Source: Tepidimonas thermarum
Lineage (GTDB): Bacteria; Pseudomonadota; Gammaproteobacteria; Burkholderiales; Burkholderiaceae_C
NCBI RefSeq assembly: GCF_007556705.1
Contig: NZ_VJOL01000001.1
Span: 119,851 to 183,850, forward strand
DNA: 64,000 nucleotides
Direction of reading: 5' to 3'
Below the pieces are notes generated by a model. It saw only the letters and a list, made by a program, of their open reading frames with translations, made no database searches and was not told the DNA's origin. The position numbers and the translations under genes are program-made. Within the stretch, counting starts at the first letter, position 1; each line of letters starts with the position of its first letter. This document shows, in pieces, positions 1 through 14,174 of the stretch.

Positions 1-460
1 AAGGACAGCGGGGTCTCGGGCAGCGCGATGAACCCGTGGTGCCGGTAGAAGGCTGCGGCCGTCTCGTCCTTGGCATCGACCGTCAGCGCATAGGCGGCGA
101 TCTCTGCACGGGCTGCGCGTGCCAGCGCGTCGGCCAGCAGCGCGCCGCCCAGCCCCTGCCCCTGAAAGCCGCGATCGACCGCCAGACGTCCCATGCGCAC
201 GGCGGGAACGGTGGGATAGCGCGGCAGCTTCTTGACGGTGCTCGCCGGCAAATCCGCCAACCACAGGCTCGCCGAGGCCAAGGTGTAGTAGCCCGCGATG
301 CGGCCCTCATCGGTGACGGCCACGAAGCAGGCCGCGACGCGGCGGCGCACGTCCTGCGCAACCTGCTCGCGCAGGTAGCGGTTCAGCGCCGGGCTGTCGC
401 AATCGAAGGCTGAGCGGTCGTGCGTGGCGTCCAGCGGCACCACGCGAAACGGCGCCCGGC

Positions 461-464
<4 letters not shown>
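1..464 (-). CDS. TacT-like GNAT toxin (3' end outside window)
   Basis: GNAT-fold acetyltransferase, 154 codons visible; the C-terminus runs off the window edge. The acetyl-CoA pyrophosphate-binding stretch (RLAVDRGFQGQGLGGALL) is at residues 93-110, and a late Tyr in AAFYRHHGF (residue 140) matches the catalytic Tyr of the TacT/AtaT group. In that family the toxin acetylates the amino acid on charged tRNA and blocks translation. The start is the ATG at 464, which overlaps the antitoxin stop by ATGA, so the two are translationally coupled. The DUF1778-type partner directly upstream supports a toxin role over a generic acetyltransferase. Family call is confident; the tRNA target is inferred from homology only. 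Confidence 0.85.
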
Positions 465-6002
<5,538 letters not shown>

Positions 6003-6107
6003 GGGTGCAGGCGAGCGCAGGTAAACCGCGCAGTGTACGCCGCACGCAGTGCGCGTGCAGCCGGCAAACGTATCGGCCCCGAACGCCGCGGGGAGACTCG
6101 ACGCGTT

Positions 6108-6608
6108 TCAGGCGGCGGCAGCGGGCGCGCCCGGCTCGCGGCGCCGGAACATGCCCCACCCTTCCATGTGCAACACCTTGTCACCGTGCTGGTTGAACAG
6201 CTCCCACACGGTGCGCACCAAGCCGACGTCGGGCCGCTTGCTCATGGGGCGCTTGTCGGTGATGGTGTGGCGCAGGTGCAGCTCGTCACCCGGAAAGACG
6301 GGTTTGAGCCATTTCAGACTCTCCAGCCCCGGCGATCCCAGGCTCGACGACTCGTGCAAAAAATTCGTCACCATCAACCGCATGGCCAGCGCGCAGGTGT
6401 GCCAGCCGCTGGCGCACAACGCGCCGAACACCGAATGGCGCGCGGCTTCGGCGTCCAGGTGAAACGGCTGCGGGTCGAACTGGCGCGCAAACGCCACGAT
6501 CTCCTCCTCGGTCACACGCACGCTGCCCAGCGCGCGTGTGTCGCCGACGGCAAGGTCTTCCCACCAGATGCGGATGTGGGGGCTGGATGCGGGGTCGATC
6601 GCGGTCAT
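6108..6608 (-). CDS. MaoC-like hot-dog hydratase
   Basis: 166-residue hot-dog protein of the MaoC-like dehydratase family. Hydratase-type signature: D and H in FDPQPFHLDAEAARHSVFG (about residues 44-62) followed by SGWHTCALAMRLM. Single-domain proteins of this type usually hydrate 2-enoyl-CoA. It is not adjacent to other fatty-acid genes (neighbours are ygiQ and an esterase), so the substrate cannot be assigned. The ATG at 6608 has AGGAGG close upstream. The 105 bases between its stop and ygiQ contain no gene. Confidence 0.88.
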   Translation of the reverse strand: MTAIDPASSPHIRIWWEDLAVGDTRALGSVRVTEEEIVAFARQFDPQPFHLDAEAARHSVFGALCASGWHTCALAMRLMVTNFLHESSSLGSPGLESLKWLKPVFPGDELHLRHTITDKRPMSKRPDVGLVRTVWELFNQHGDKVLHMEGWGMFRRREPGAPAAAA

Positions 6609-6656
6609 CGGGTGTCCTCCTGCCGCAACGCTAACGCAGGCGAACGTGGCCTGCAG

Positions 6657-7643
6657 TCACCGACCGGACGCCGCCACGCCCCCGGCGGCAAAGGCCTGGC
6701 GCAAGGCGCGCGCGGCATCCTGGTGGGCGGTGAGCGCCTCGGGGATGACGCGCCCCATCTTGATGAATTCATGCGTCACGCCGCGGTAGATCTCCAGGTC
6801 CACGGCGACGCCGGCCATGCGCAGCGCATCGGCGAGTTGCACGCCCTCGTCCACCAGCGGATCGCACTCGGCCAGGCCGATCCAGGCCGGCGCCACGTCC
6901 GTCCAGTCCGGTGCCAGCAGCGGCGCAAAGCGCCAGTCCTCGCGCTGCGCGTCGTCGATGTAATGGCGAAAGAACCATTGGATCGTCTCGGCCTCGAGCA
7001 CGAACCCGTGGGCAAAGCGCCGGTGCGACGGCGTGTCCTGCCACGCCGAGCAACCGGGATAGAACAACAGCTGCAGCGCCAGAGGCCAGCCAGCGTCGCG
7101 CGCCTGCAGCGCGGTCACCACCGCCAGTGTGCCGCCAGCGCTGTCGCCACCCACCGCGATGCGCTGCGCATCCAGCCCCAGCCCGGCGGCCGCTTGACGC
7201 AGCCACGCCAGGGCGTCGAAAGCGTCGAGCACGGCGGTGGGAAAGCGGTGCTCCGGCGCCAAGCGATAGTCCAGCGACAGCACGGCGCACTGGGCCAAGT
7301 GCGCCAGGTGACGGCACAGCGGCGCGTGGGTGCGCACACTGCCCACCGTAAAACCACCCCCGTGCAAGTACAACAGCACCGGCGGCGGCCCGGCCTCGGC
7401 ACCCCGGTGCGGCACCACCAGTTCGGCCGCCAACTGCGCCCCGTCCCGGGTGGGGATGGCCAGCGTCTGTACACGCGCCATACGGTGTGGCGCAATGTCG
7501 AGCACGTGGGCGCTGGATTCGTAGAACGCGCGCGCCTGCTGCGGCGTGAGCGCGTGCAGCGGTGGCCGCCCCGCGCGCGCGATGCGATCCAGCACGCCGC
7601 GCATCGCGGGGGTCAACAACTGGCGAGGATGGGTCGGGGTCAT
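6657..7643 (-). CDS. HSL-type alpha/beta hydrolase (carboxylesterase)
   Basis: 328-residue esterase or lipase of the hormone-sensitive-lipase family. Oxyanion motif HGGG (94-97), nucleophile in GDSAGG (166-171, Ser168), an Asp in the later DPLVDEG stretch and a His in VTHEF complete the triad. No signal peptide, so cytoplasmic. The start at 7643 (MTPTHPRQLL) gives the family's normal length; the frame stays open further upstream but without family similarity. It is co-directional with the MaoC-like gene 48 bases downstream. Natural substrate unknown; short acyl esters are typical. Confidence 0.88.
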   Translation of the reverse strand: MTPTHPRQLLTPAMRGVLDRIARAGRPPLHALTPQQARAFYESSAHVLDIAPHRMARVQTLAIPTRDGAQLAAELVVPHRGAEAGPPPVLLYLHGGGFTVGSVRTHAPLCRHLAHLAQCAVLSLDYRLAPEHRFPTAVLDAFDALAWLRQAAAGLGLDAQRIAVGGDSAGGTLAVVTALQARDAGWPLALQLLFYPGCSAWQDTPSHRRFAHGFVLEAETIQWFFRHYIDDAQREDWRFAPLLAPDWTDVAPAWIGLAECDPLVDEGVQLADALRMAGVAVDLEIYRGVTHEFIKMGRVIPEALTAHQDAARALRQAFAAGGVAASGR

Positions 7644-7654
7644 GGGCCAATTGT

Positions 7655-7678
7655 GGCGTTTGCCGCGGCGTTTGCCGC
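7655..7678. repeat. 12-bp tandem duplication in a divergent promoter region
   Basis: Two exact copies of GGCGTTTGCCGC in a row, followed by a related GGCGCGGCGG. It lies in the 128-base region between the esterase and alcohol dehydrogenase starts. It could be a duplicated regulator site or a replication-slippage product. Confidence 0.5.
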
Positions 7679-7771
7679 GGCGCGGCGGTGCGCCCGCTGT
7701 CACCGCCGTGCCTGCCAGGCCACGGCGCGGCGCGCTAGAGTATGGCGCCATCCCATCCGGAGAGCGTTGCC

Positions 7772-8920
7772 ATGGCAGAAATCCGCTACCTGACCACCAT
7801 TCAGATCGAGCACGGTGCGCTGCGGCGGCTGCGCGCCGAATGCGAGCGCGTGGGCATCCGGCGGCCGCTGATCGTGACCGATGCCGGGGTACGCGCCGCC
7901 GGCCTGCTGCAGCGGTTGGTGGACGCGCTGGCCGAGGGTGGCCCCACGCTGCCCCACGCGGTGTACGACGGCACACCGTCCAACCCGACCGAAGCCGCCG
8001 TGCGCGCCGCGGCGGCGCACTACCACGCCGCGGACTGCGACGGGCTGATTGCCCTGGGTGGCGGCAGCGCCATCGACTGCGCCAAGGGCGTGGCCATCGC
8101 CGTCACGCACGACGGGCCGCTCAAGACCTGCGCCACCATCGAGGGAGGCGCACCACGCATCACCGATCGGGTGCCGCCACTCATCGCCGTCCCCACCACC
8201 GCCGGCACCGGCAGCGAGGTGGCGCGCGGCGCGATCCTGATCGTCGATGATGGGCGCAAGCTGGGATTTCACAGCTGGCACCTGCTGCCCAAGGCCGCGA
8301 TCCTGGACCCCGAATTGACCCTGGGCCTGCCGCCGCGGCTGACGGCGGCCACCGGCATGGATGCCATCGCGCACTGCATCGAGACGTTTTTGGCGCCGGC
8401 CTTCAACCCGCCGGCCGACGGCATCGCGCTCGACGGGCTGGAGCGCGGCTGGGCGCATATCGAGCGTGCCACCCGCAACGGCCAGGACCGCGAGGCCCGG
8501 CTGCAGATGATGAGCGCGAGCATGCAAGGCGCGATGGCCTTTCAAAAAGGGCTGGGCTGCGTGCACTCGCTCAGCCACAGCCTGGGCGGGCTCCATCCAG
8601 CCTTGCACCACGGCACGCTCAACGCCGTGTTTTTGCCGGCGGTGATCGCCTTCAACGCCGAGGCCGAGAGCGTGCGGCGCGAGCGTCGGCTGGAGCGCAT
8701 GGCACGCGCCATGGGCCTGGACGGCCCCGACGCCATCGGCCCGGCGATTCGCGCGCTCAACGCCCGCTTGGGCCTGCCCAGCGGGTTGGCCGAGTTGGGG
8801 GTGACGCCGGCATGGTTCGACCGCATCATCGACGGGGCGCTGGCCGACCACTGCCACCAGACCAACCCGCGCCAGGCCACGCGCGAGGATTACCGCGCCA
8901 TGCTCCAAGCCTCGCTGTAG
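7772..8920 (+). CDS. Iron-containing (group III) alcohol dehydrogenase
   Basis: 382-residue NAD(P)-dependent Fe-ADH. The N-terminal domain carries the cofactor motif GGGSAIDCAK (96-105) and PTTAGTGSE (141-149). The C-terminal helical domain has the expected metal ligands D197, H201, H265 and H280 (in DAIAHCIET and HSLSHSLGG...HHG). The ATG at 7772 follows GGAGAG; an upstream in-frame ATG at 7742 adds ten residues without family similarity. It oxidises an alcohol or reduces an aldehyde; substrate not predictable. Single gene, divergent from the esterase. Confidence 0.9.
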   Translation: MAEIRYLTTIQIEHGALRRLRAECERVGIRRPLIVTDAGVRAAGLLQRLVDALAEGGPTLPHAVYDGTPSNPTEAAVRAAAAHYHAADCDGLIALGGGSAIDCAKGVAIAVTHDGPLKTCATIEGGAPRITDRVPPLIAVPTTAGTGSEVARGAILIVDDGRKLGFHSWHLLPKAAILDPELTLGLPPRLTAATGMDAIAHCIETFLAPAFNPPADGIALDGLERGWAHIERATRNGQDREARLQMMSASMQGAMAFQKGLGCVHSLSHSLGGLHPALHHGTLNAVFLPAVIAFNAEAESVRRERRLERMARAMGLDGPDAIGPAIRALNARLGLPSGLAELGVTPAWFDRIIDGALADHCHQTNPRQATREDYRAMLQASL

Positions 8921-8931
8921 CCCGGGGGGCA

Positions 8932-8950
8932 GCGGGCGGCCGTCGCCCGC
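8932..8950. terminator. Putative bidirectional hairpin between convergent genes
   Basis: Stem GCGGGCG / CGCCCGC with a five-base loop, between the convergent alcohol dehydrogenase and patatin genes. There is no T tract, so any terminator role is tentative. Confidence 0.35.
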
Positions 8951-8960
8951 GTCGCCCGGC

Positions 8961-10052
8961 TCACAGCGGCTCGACGCGGCCCGGGTCGGGCCGCTGCAAC
9001 CACTCGGCCCACTCGTCGGCCAGGCGCTGCGCCTCGCGCACCGCGGTCTGCCAGGCCTGCATGCGCTCGGCCAGGCGCTGACCGTAGCGCGGGAAGTCGG
9101 TGCGGTCGGGCAGCTTGCCGTTGGGCAGACGCCGCACCCAGTCGGGGTCGGGCGCGAGCACGATGGTGTGCGCCAGCGCGGCCGTGGGCCGATGGCGCCA
9201 GCGCAGGCCCTTGTCCAACCAGCCCGGCACGATTTGGCGCTGAAAATGCGGGTACAGCACCAGCCCGTGCTGGGGCCGCCAGCGCAGGTGCAGGTGGTAA
9301 TCGGTGATGCCACCATCCCAATACGCACCAGGGGGCGCGCCGGGGATGTCGTGCACGGCCTGCAGCACGAACGGGATCGAGCAGCTTGCCTGCAGCGCCG
9401 GCATGAAGTTGTCCACGCGCAGGGGCACTTGGCGCGTGCGGTAGTCGCTGGTGTCAAACGGCAGTGGTGCCGCGCCGCCCGGCCCGGCTGCCGGCGCGGA
9501 AAACACCACCCGCTCCAGCCAGGCCCCCATGGCGCGCCGGCGCGCCACGTTGGTCAAGAATGCCCCTGCGTAGCCGAGCGGGGTGCGCCAGCGCCCCTCG
9601 CGATCGAGCAGGTGGCGCCCGCGGGCGGTCACGATGTGCACGCGCCAGCGTGGATGCTGCAGCACCTGCTCGATACGGCCGCCAAAAAATGCGCGCAAAT
9701 TGGCGGCAAACGCCGCGCTGACCTGCTGTGCCGAGGGCCGGCTGCGCCCGGGCTCGACCACGTAGTCCTGGGCGATGTAGTCGCGCTCCAGGCGCTCGAA
9801 TGCGGCCACGCAGTCGTCCAGACAGGCGGTGGCCATGCGCCAGGCGCCGATCGAGGCCCCGACGAGCTGCACCACGTGACCGCCCTGGGGCAGCCAGTGG
9901 CCAAACAGAAAGCGGTCCAGCGGGCCCAGAATCAAACCCTTGGGACCACCGGCAGCGCCTGGCACCACGCCCACGTCGGCAGGCTGCAACCCGCGCGTGC
10001 GCACGTGGGCCAGCGCCGCCGCTCCGGCGTAAATGCGCAGCGCCCGGGTCAT
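8961..10052 (-). CDS. Patatin-like phospholipase
   Basis: 363-residue patatin-family serine lipase. Glycine-rich oxyanion region GAAGGPKGLILG near residues 33-44, nucleophile elbow GASIG (Ser of the catalytic dyad, about residue 67), and DGG in YWDGGITDYHL as the catalytic Asp. No signal peptide. The start at 10052 overlaps the stop of the upstream HDOD gene (ATGA), so it is the third cistron of an HDOD-HDOD-patatin operon. It probably cleaves membrane phospholipid acyl chains. Why it is coupled to HDOD regulators is not known. Confidence 0.85.
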   Translation of the reverse strand: MTRALRIYAGAAALAHVRTRGLQPADVGVVPGAAGGPKGLILGPLDRFLFGHWLPQGGHVVQLVGASIGAWRMATACLDDCVAAFERLERDYIAQDYVVEPGRSRPSAQQVSAAFAANLRAFFGGRIEQVLQHPRWRVHIVTARGRHLLDREGRWRTPLGYAGAFLTNVARRRAMGAWLERVVFSAPAAGPGGAAPLPFDTSDYRTRQVPLRVDNFMPALQASCSIPFVLQAVHDIPGAPPGAYWDGGITDYHLHLRWRPQHGLVLYPHFQRQIVPGWLDKGLRWRHRPTAALAHTIVLAPDPDWVRRLPNGKLPDRTDFPRYGQRLAERMQAWQTAVREAQRLADEWAEWLQRPDPGRVEPL

Positions 10053-10861
10053 CGCGCGGCCCCGGGGTTGACGACATCCGGATCGACCAGCAGGTCGGGG
10101 TCGAGCTGCAGCAGCTCCCCCAGCGCGTCCGGATAGGTGTGGATGAGCATGTCGCGCTGGTTGCCCAGGGCCCACACCCGCGCGCGCCAAGCCGCCAGGT
10201 GCACGACCGCCGCCAGCGGATCGGCGGATTCACGGTGCAGGGGGTCGAGATGCTGTTCGATGGCCTGCACCAGCAGGCGCGGCAGCCGCCAGTGTTGCGC
10301 CAACGCCGCGCCCACCTCGGCATAGGCATAGCCCAGCGCTTGGTATTCGGCGCCGGCGCGCTCCAGGGCGTACCACGGGCAGGTGCGGTCGAGGTCGCGC
10401 ATCACCTCGGGCATGACCTGGTGCATGACCAGCTCACCCACCGCGTGCAGCAACGCTGCGGTGAAAGCCACGTTGTCGTCGAGCCGGCGTGGCACGCACA
10501 CGCGCCGCGCCACCGATGCGGCCACGAAGCTGTAGGACCAAAAACGCTCCAGGTCCATGCCCGGCGGCGCCGGAAAGCGGCTTTGCACCGCCGCCGCCAC
10601 GACCAGCGCCCGCACCCGGTTGAAGCCCAGCACCATCACGGCATCGCGCGCGCTGTGCACCGGCCGCAACAGCCTAAACAGCGCCGAGTTGGCCTGCCGC
10701 AGCAGGCGGGCCACCAGCGCCGGGTCGCGCTCCAGATCGGCCGTGATGCTGTCCAGATCGACGTCGTCGCGCCCAAACGTGGCGATCAGCCGCGCCGCCA
10801 CCTCGGGCACGACCGGCAACGCGTCGGGGTGCTGTAGCAATGCCTGCAAGCGCATGACCAT
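10049..10861 (-). CDS. HDOD domain protein (second copy)
   Basis: 270-residue HDOD protein. HDOD proteins resemble HD phosphohydrolases but lack the full metal-binding set and act in signalling. The domain covers about residues 10-210 (e.g. ADLERDPALVARLLRQANSA, AALLHAVGELVMHQ). The start at 10861 is chosen because TGATG couples it to the stop of the preceding HDOD gene; Met at 10855 is possible. It resembles its upstream neighbour along its length, so the pair looks like an old tandem duplication. Likely cytoplasmic. Confidence 0.87.
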   Translation of the reverse strand: MVMRLQALLQHPDALPVVPEVAARLIATFGRDDVDLDSITADLERDPALVARLLRQANSALFRLLRPVHSARDAVMVLGFNRVRALVVAAAVQSRFPAPPGMDLERFWSYSFVAASVARRVCVPRRLDDNVAFTAALLHAVGELVMHQVMPEVMRDLDRTCPWYALERAGAEYQALGYAYAEVGAALAQHWRLPRLLVQAIEQHLDPLHRESADPLAAVVHLAAWRARVWALGNQRDMLIHTYPDALGELLQLDPDLLVDPDVVNPGAAR

Positions 10862-11688
10862 CAATGCAAAAAGGCCGCGAGCTCGCCCGCGGAGGTCCAC
10901 TGTTCGGGGTCTTTGTCGAGCACGGTCTCGAGGCTGAGCCCGAGCAAAATCGCCACCACGTCGGGGAAGGTGGCGCGCATCGCCTCGCGGTCCAGGTTCA
11001 TCTCCTGCGCACGCGCGCGCCACGACGCCATGTGCACGACGCCCGCCAGCGGCTCGTAGATATCGCCCTCGAAGGGGAGCAGCTGGTGCCGCAGGGCGGT
11101 GACGATGTTGTCCGGAAAATCCCAGCGCTGTGCAAACGCGGCGCTGACGTCGGCGTAGGTGTAGCCCAGCACGGCGCGTTCGACTTCGGCGCGTTTCATG
11201 TCAAAAGGCGAGACCCGCCAGTCGATTTTGGCCACCACGTCGGGCATACCGATGTGCATGACCAGATCGCCCACCGCGTGCACCAGGCCGGCGGTAAAGG
11301 CCGCCCCTTCCGGCAGCTTGAGGCTGCGTGCCAGCGGCCGGCAGATCTTGGCGGTGTTGAGGCTGTAGCGCCAAAATTGCTCCAGGTTGACGCCGGGCAC
11401 GGTACGAAAGCTGCTGCCCAGCGCCACCGCCTGCACGAGCGTGCGCAGGTGGTTGAAGCCGAGCACGGTGATCGCCTCGCCCACCGAGTCGATCTGGCGC
11501 GAGAGGCCAAAAAACGCCGAGTTGGCGAGCTTGAGCAGCCGCGCGGTCAGACCCGGATCGGTGGCAATCAAGTCGGCGATGCGCCGCGCGTCCGGGTCGT
11601 CCTGGTCCAGCTCGGCCGTGACCTCGGACACCACGCGCGGTATGCTGGGTATCGCCTTGGCCTGTTGGAGCAGTTCATCGAGTGTCAT
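10861..11688 (-). CDS. HDOD domain protein (first copy)
   Basis: 275-residue HDOD protein, first gene of the HDOD-HDOD-patatin operon. The domain runs from about 12 to 210 (IPSIPRVVSEVTAELD, IATDPGLTARLLKLANSAFF, AGLVHAVGDLVMHIGMPDVV). The HD doublet of true phosphohydrolases is replaced by AVGDL-type sequence, so it is probably non-catalytic. The ATG at 11688 is preferred over a TTG eight codons upstream. Tex lies 48 bases upstream on the same strand, so co-transcription with tex is possible. Confidence 0.87.
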   Translation of the reverse strand: MTLDELLQQAKAIPSIPRVVSEVTAELDQDDPDARRIADLIATDPGLTARLLKLANSAFFGLSRQIDSVGEAITVLGFNHLRTLVQAVALGSSFRTVPGVNLEQFWRYSLNTAKICRPLARSLKLPEGAAFTAGLVHAVGDLVMHIGMPDVVAKIDWRVSPFDMKRAEVERAVLGYTYADVSAAFAQRWDFPDNIVTALRHQLLPFEGDIYEPLAGVVHMASWRARAQEMNLDREAMRATFPDVVAILLGLSLETVLDKDPEQWTSAGELAAFLH

Positions 11689-11736
11689 GACAGGCCAATT
11701 ATCGGTGCCCAACGGCCATCGTGGCGCGCCACGGCC

Positions 11737-14079
11737 TCAACGCCGCAGCCCCTGCAGTTTGGCAAAGGCCGACGCCATCGCCGTGGGCGCCGGCTCGGCC
11801 GCGCGCGGGCGCACCTGGCCCCCGCGCACGCCATGCGCCGCTGCGTAGCCGGCACGGGGCGCCGCCGCGCCAGGCGGTGCATCCAGCCGCATGCTCAGCG
11901 CGATGCGCTGGCGCGGCACATCGATCTCCAGCACCTTGACGCGCACGATGTCGCCGGCCTTGACCACCTCGCGCGCATCGGCCACGTAGCGGTTGGCCAG
12001 TTCGCTGACATGCACCAGGCCATCCTGGTGCACGCCAATGTCGACGAAAGCGCCAAACTGCGCGACGTTGGTGACCGTGCCTTCCAGCACCATGCCGGGC
12101 TTGAGGTCGCGCAGGTCCTGCACCGATTCCTCGAAGCGCGCAACCCGAAAATCCGGCCGCGGATCGCGCCCGGGCTTTTCCAGCTCGGCCAGGATGTCGC
12201 GCACCGTCACGGGGCCAAAGCGCTCGTCGGCGAAGGCCTCGGGCTTGAGGGTGCGCAGCACCTCGGCCTTGCCCATCACGGCCTCGATCGGCCGCCCGGC
12301 CGCCGCCAGGATGCGCTGCACCACCGGATACGTCTCCGGGTGCACGCCGGTCATGTCCAGCGGGTTGTCCCCGCCGCGGATGCGCAAAAAGCCCGCGCAC
12401 TGCTCAAAGGTCTTGGGCCCGAGCCCTGTGACCTGCAGCAGTTGTTGCCGGTGGCGAAACGCCCCATGGGTGTCGCGCCAGCGCACCAGCGCCCGCGCCG
12501 TGGCGGCCGACAGGCCCGAGACCCGGGCCAGCAGCGGCACGCTGGCGGTGTTGAGATCGACCCCGACGGCGTTGACGCAATCCTCGACCACCGCGTCGAG
12601 CGTGCGCGCCAGGGCCGCCTGGTTGACATCGTGCTGGTACTGCCCCACGCCGATGCTCTTGGGGTCGATCTTGACCAGTTCCGCCAACGGGTCTTGCAGC
12701 CGCCGTGCGATGCTGACGGCGCCGCGCAGGCTGACGTCGAGGTCGGGCAGTTCCTGCGCCGCGGTCTCGCTGGCACTGTACACCGAGGCACCCGCCTCGC
12801 TGACCATCACCTTCTGCGGCACGCGCTGCCCCTCGCGAGCGCGCAGGCGCTGCAGCAGCTCGCCCACCAGCCGGTCGGTTTCGCGGCTGGCGGTGCCATT
12901 GCCGATGGCGATCAGCTCCACCCCATGGCGCAGCACCAGGGCCGCCAACGTCGCCAGCGCGCCTTCGACGTCGCGCCGCGGCTCGAAGGGGTACACCGTC
13001 GCCGTGTCCACGACCTTGCCGGTGGCGTCCACCACGGCCACCTTGACGCCGGTGCGGATGCCGGGGTCCAGTCCCATCGTCGGGCGCGGACCGGCCGGCG
13101 CCGCCAGCAGCAGATCGCGCAAGTTGGCGCCAAACACCTGGATCGCCACCGCCTCGGCGGCCTCGCGCAGACGCGCAAACAGATCGCGCTCGATCGACAG
13201 GCTCAATTTGACGCGCCAGGTCCATGCCACGCAGCGGCGCAGCCAATCGTCGGCCGCACGCCCCTGGTGCGACCAGCCCAGCAGCTGCGCCAGCCGCCCC
13301 TCGGCCAGCGAGGGCTGACCGGGTTGCGGCTCCTGCGGCTGGGCCAGCCGCAGGTCGAGCACCTCCTGCGCCCGGCCGCGAAACATGGCCAGCGCCCGGT
13401 GCGAGGGCACGCGCGCGATCGGCTCGTCATGCTCGAAGTAGTCGCGGAATTTGGCCACCTCGGGGTCGTCGGGGTTGCGGGTCTCGATGCGGCGGCTGCG
13501 CAGCACACCCTCGGCCCACAGCCACTCGCGCAGGGGCTGCACGATGGCCGGGTCCTCCGCCCAACGCTCGCTCAGGATGTCGCGCGCGCCGTCGAGCACC
13601 GCCGCCACGGTCGTGAAGTCCCCACCACCCTCGTTCGGCGCCGCCTGCACATAGGGTTGGGCGGCCTGGTGGGGATCACGCGTCGGGTCGGCCCACAGCG
13701 CATCGGCCAGCGACTCCAGCCCGGCCTCGCGCGCGATCTGGCCCTTGGTGCGGCGCTTGGGTTTGTAGGGCAGGTACAGGTCTTCCAGATCCTGCTTGGT
13801 GGCGGCCGCCTCGATGGCCGCGCGCAGCGCTGGCGTGAGCTTGCCCTGCTCCTCGATGCTGCGCAAAACGGCAGCGCGGCGTGCTTCCAGTTCGCGCAGG
13901 TACACCAGGCGCTGTTCGAGCTGGCGCAGCTGCGTGTCGTCCAGGCCGCCGGTGGCCTCTTTGCGGTAACGGGCGATGAAGGGGACGGTGGCGCCGCCGT
14001 CCAGCAGGTCCACAGCGGCCTGCACCTGGGCGGCGCGCACACCGAGCTCGTCGGCAATGCGGTGCGTGATGGCGCTCAT
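11737..14079 (-). CDS. tex: Tex-family RNA-binding transcription accessory protein
   Basis: 780-residue Tex protein: N-terminal helical region, YqgF/RNase H-like domain (about 325-450, [18 protein letters not shown]), helix-hairpin-helix region (about 490-570) and a C-terminal S1 RNA-binding domain (about 650-725, [20 protein letters not shown]). Length matches the family (about 770-790). Tex binds nucleic acid and affects transcription and RNA decay; it is conserved and often needed for toxin expression or stress fitness in pathogens. Basic, disordered C-terminal tail after the S1 domain. Divergent from the Cache/CheW gene, with 95 bases between starts. Confidence 0.96.
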   Translation of the reverse strand: MSAITHRIADELGVRAAQVQAAVDLLDGGATVPFIARYRKEATGGLDDTQLRQLEQRLVYLRELEARRAAVLRSIEEQGKLTPALRAAIEAAATKQDLEDLYLPYKPKRRTKGQIAREAGLESLADALWADPTRDPHQAAQPYVQAAPNEGGGDFTTVAAVLDGARDILSERWAEDPAIVQPLREWLWAEGVLRSRRIETRNPDDPEVAKFRDYFEHDEPIARVPSHRALAMFRGRAQEVLDLRLAQPQEPQPGQPSLAEGRLAQLLGWSHQGRAADDWLRRCVAWTWRVKLSLSIERDLFARLREAAEAVAIQVFGANLRDLLLAAPAGPRPTMGLDPGIRTGVKVAVVDATGKVVDTATVYPFEPRRDVEGALATLAALVLRHGVELIAIGNGTASRETDRLVGELLQRLRAREGQRVPQKVMVSEAGASVYSASETAAQELPDLDVSLRGAVSIARRLQDPLAELVKIDPKSIGVGQYQHDVNQAALARTLDAVVEDCVNAVGVDLNTASVPLLARVSGLSAATARALVRWRDTHGAFRHRQQLLQVTGLGPKTFEQCAGFLRIRGGDNPLDMTGVHPETYPVVQRILAAAGRPIEAVMGKAEVLRTLKPEAFADERFGPVTVRDILAELEKPGRDPRPDFRVARFEESVQDLRDLKPGMVLEGTVTNVAQFGAFVDIGVHQDGLVHVSELANRYVADAREVVKAGDIVRVKVLEIDVPRQRIALSMRLDAPPGAAAPRAGYAAAHGVRGGQVRPRAAEPAPTAMASAFAKLQGLRR

Positions 14080-14174
14080 GAGGGGACGTGTCTTGCGAGA
14101 GCGGCAGAGTGTGCCACAGCGCGGCCGGCACGCGCTTTGCTTGGCAGCGCGTGAACGTCTCCCATCGTCCGCCC

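Noticed and set aside
10864..14154. Long plus-strand open frame opposite HDOD and tex genes
   Set aside because: No motif; antisense to high-confidence genes.
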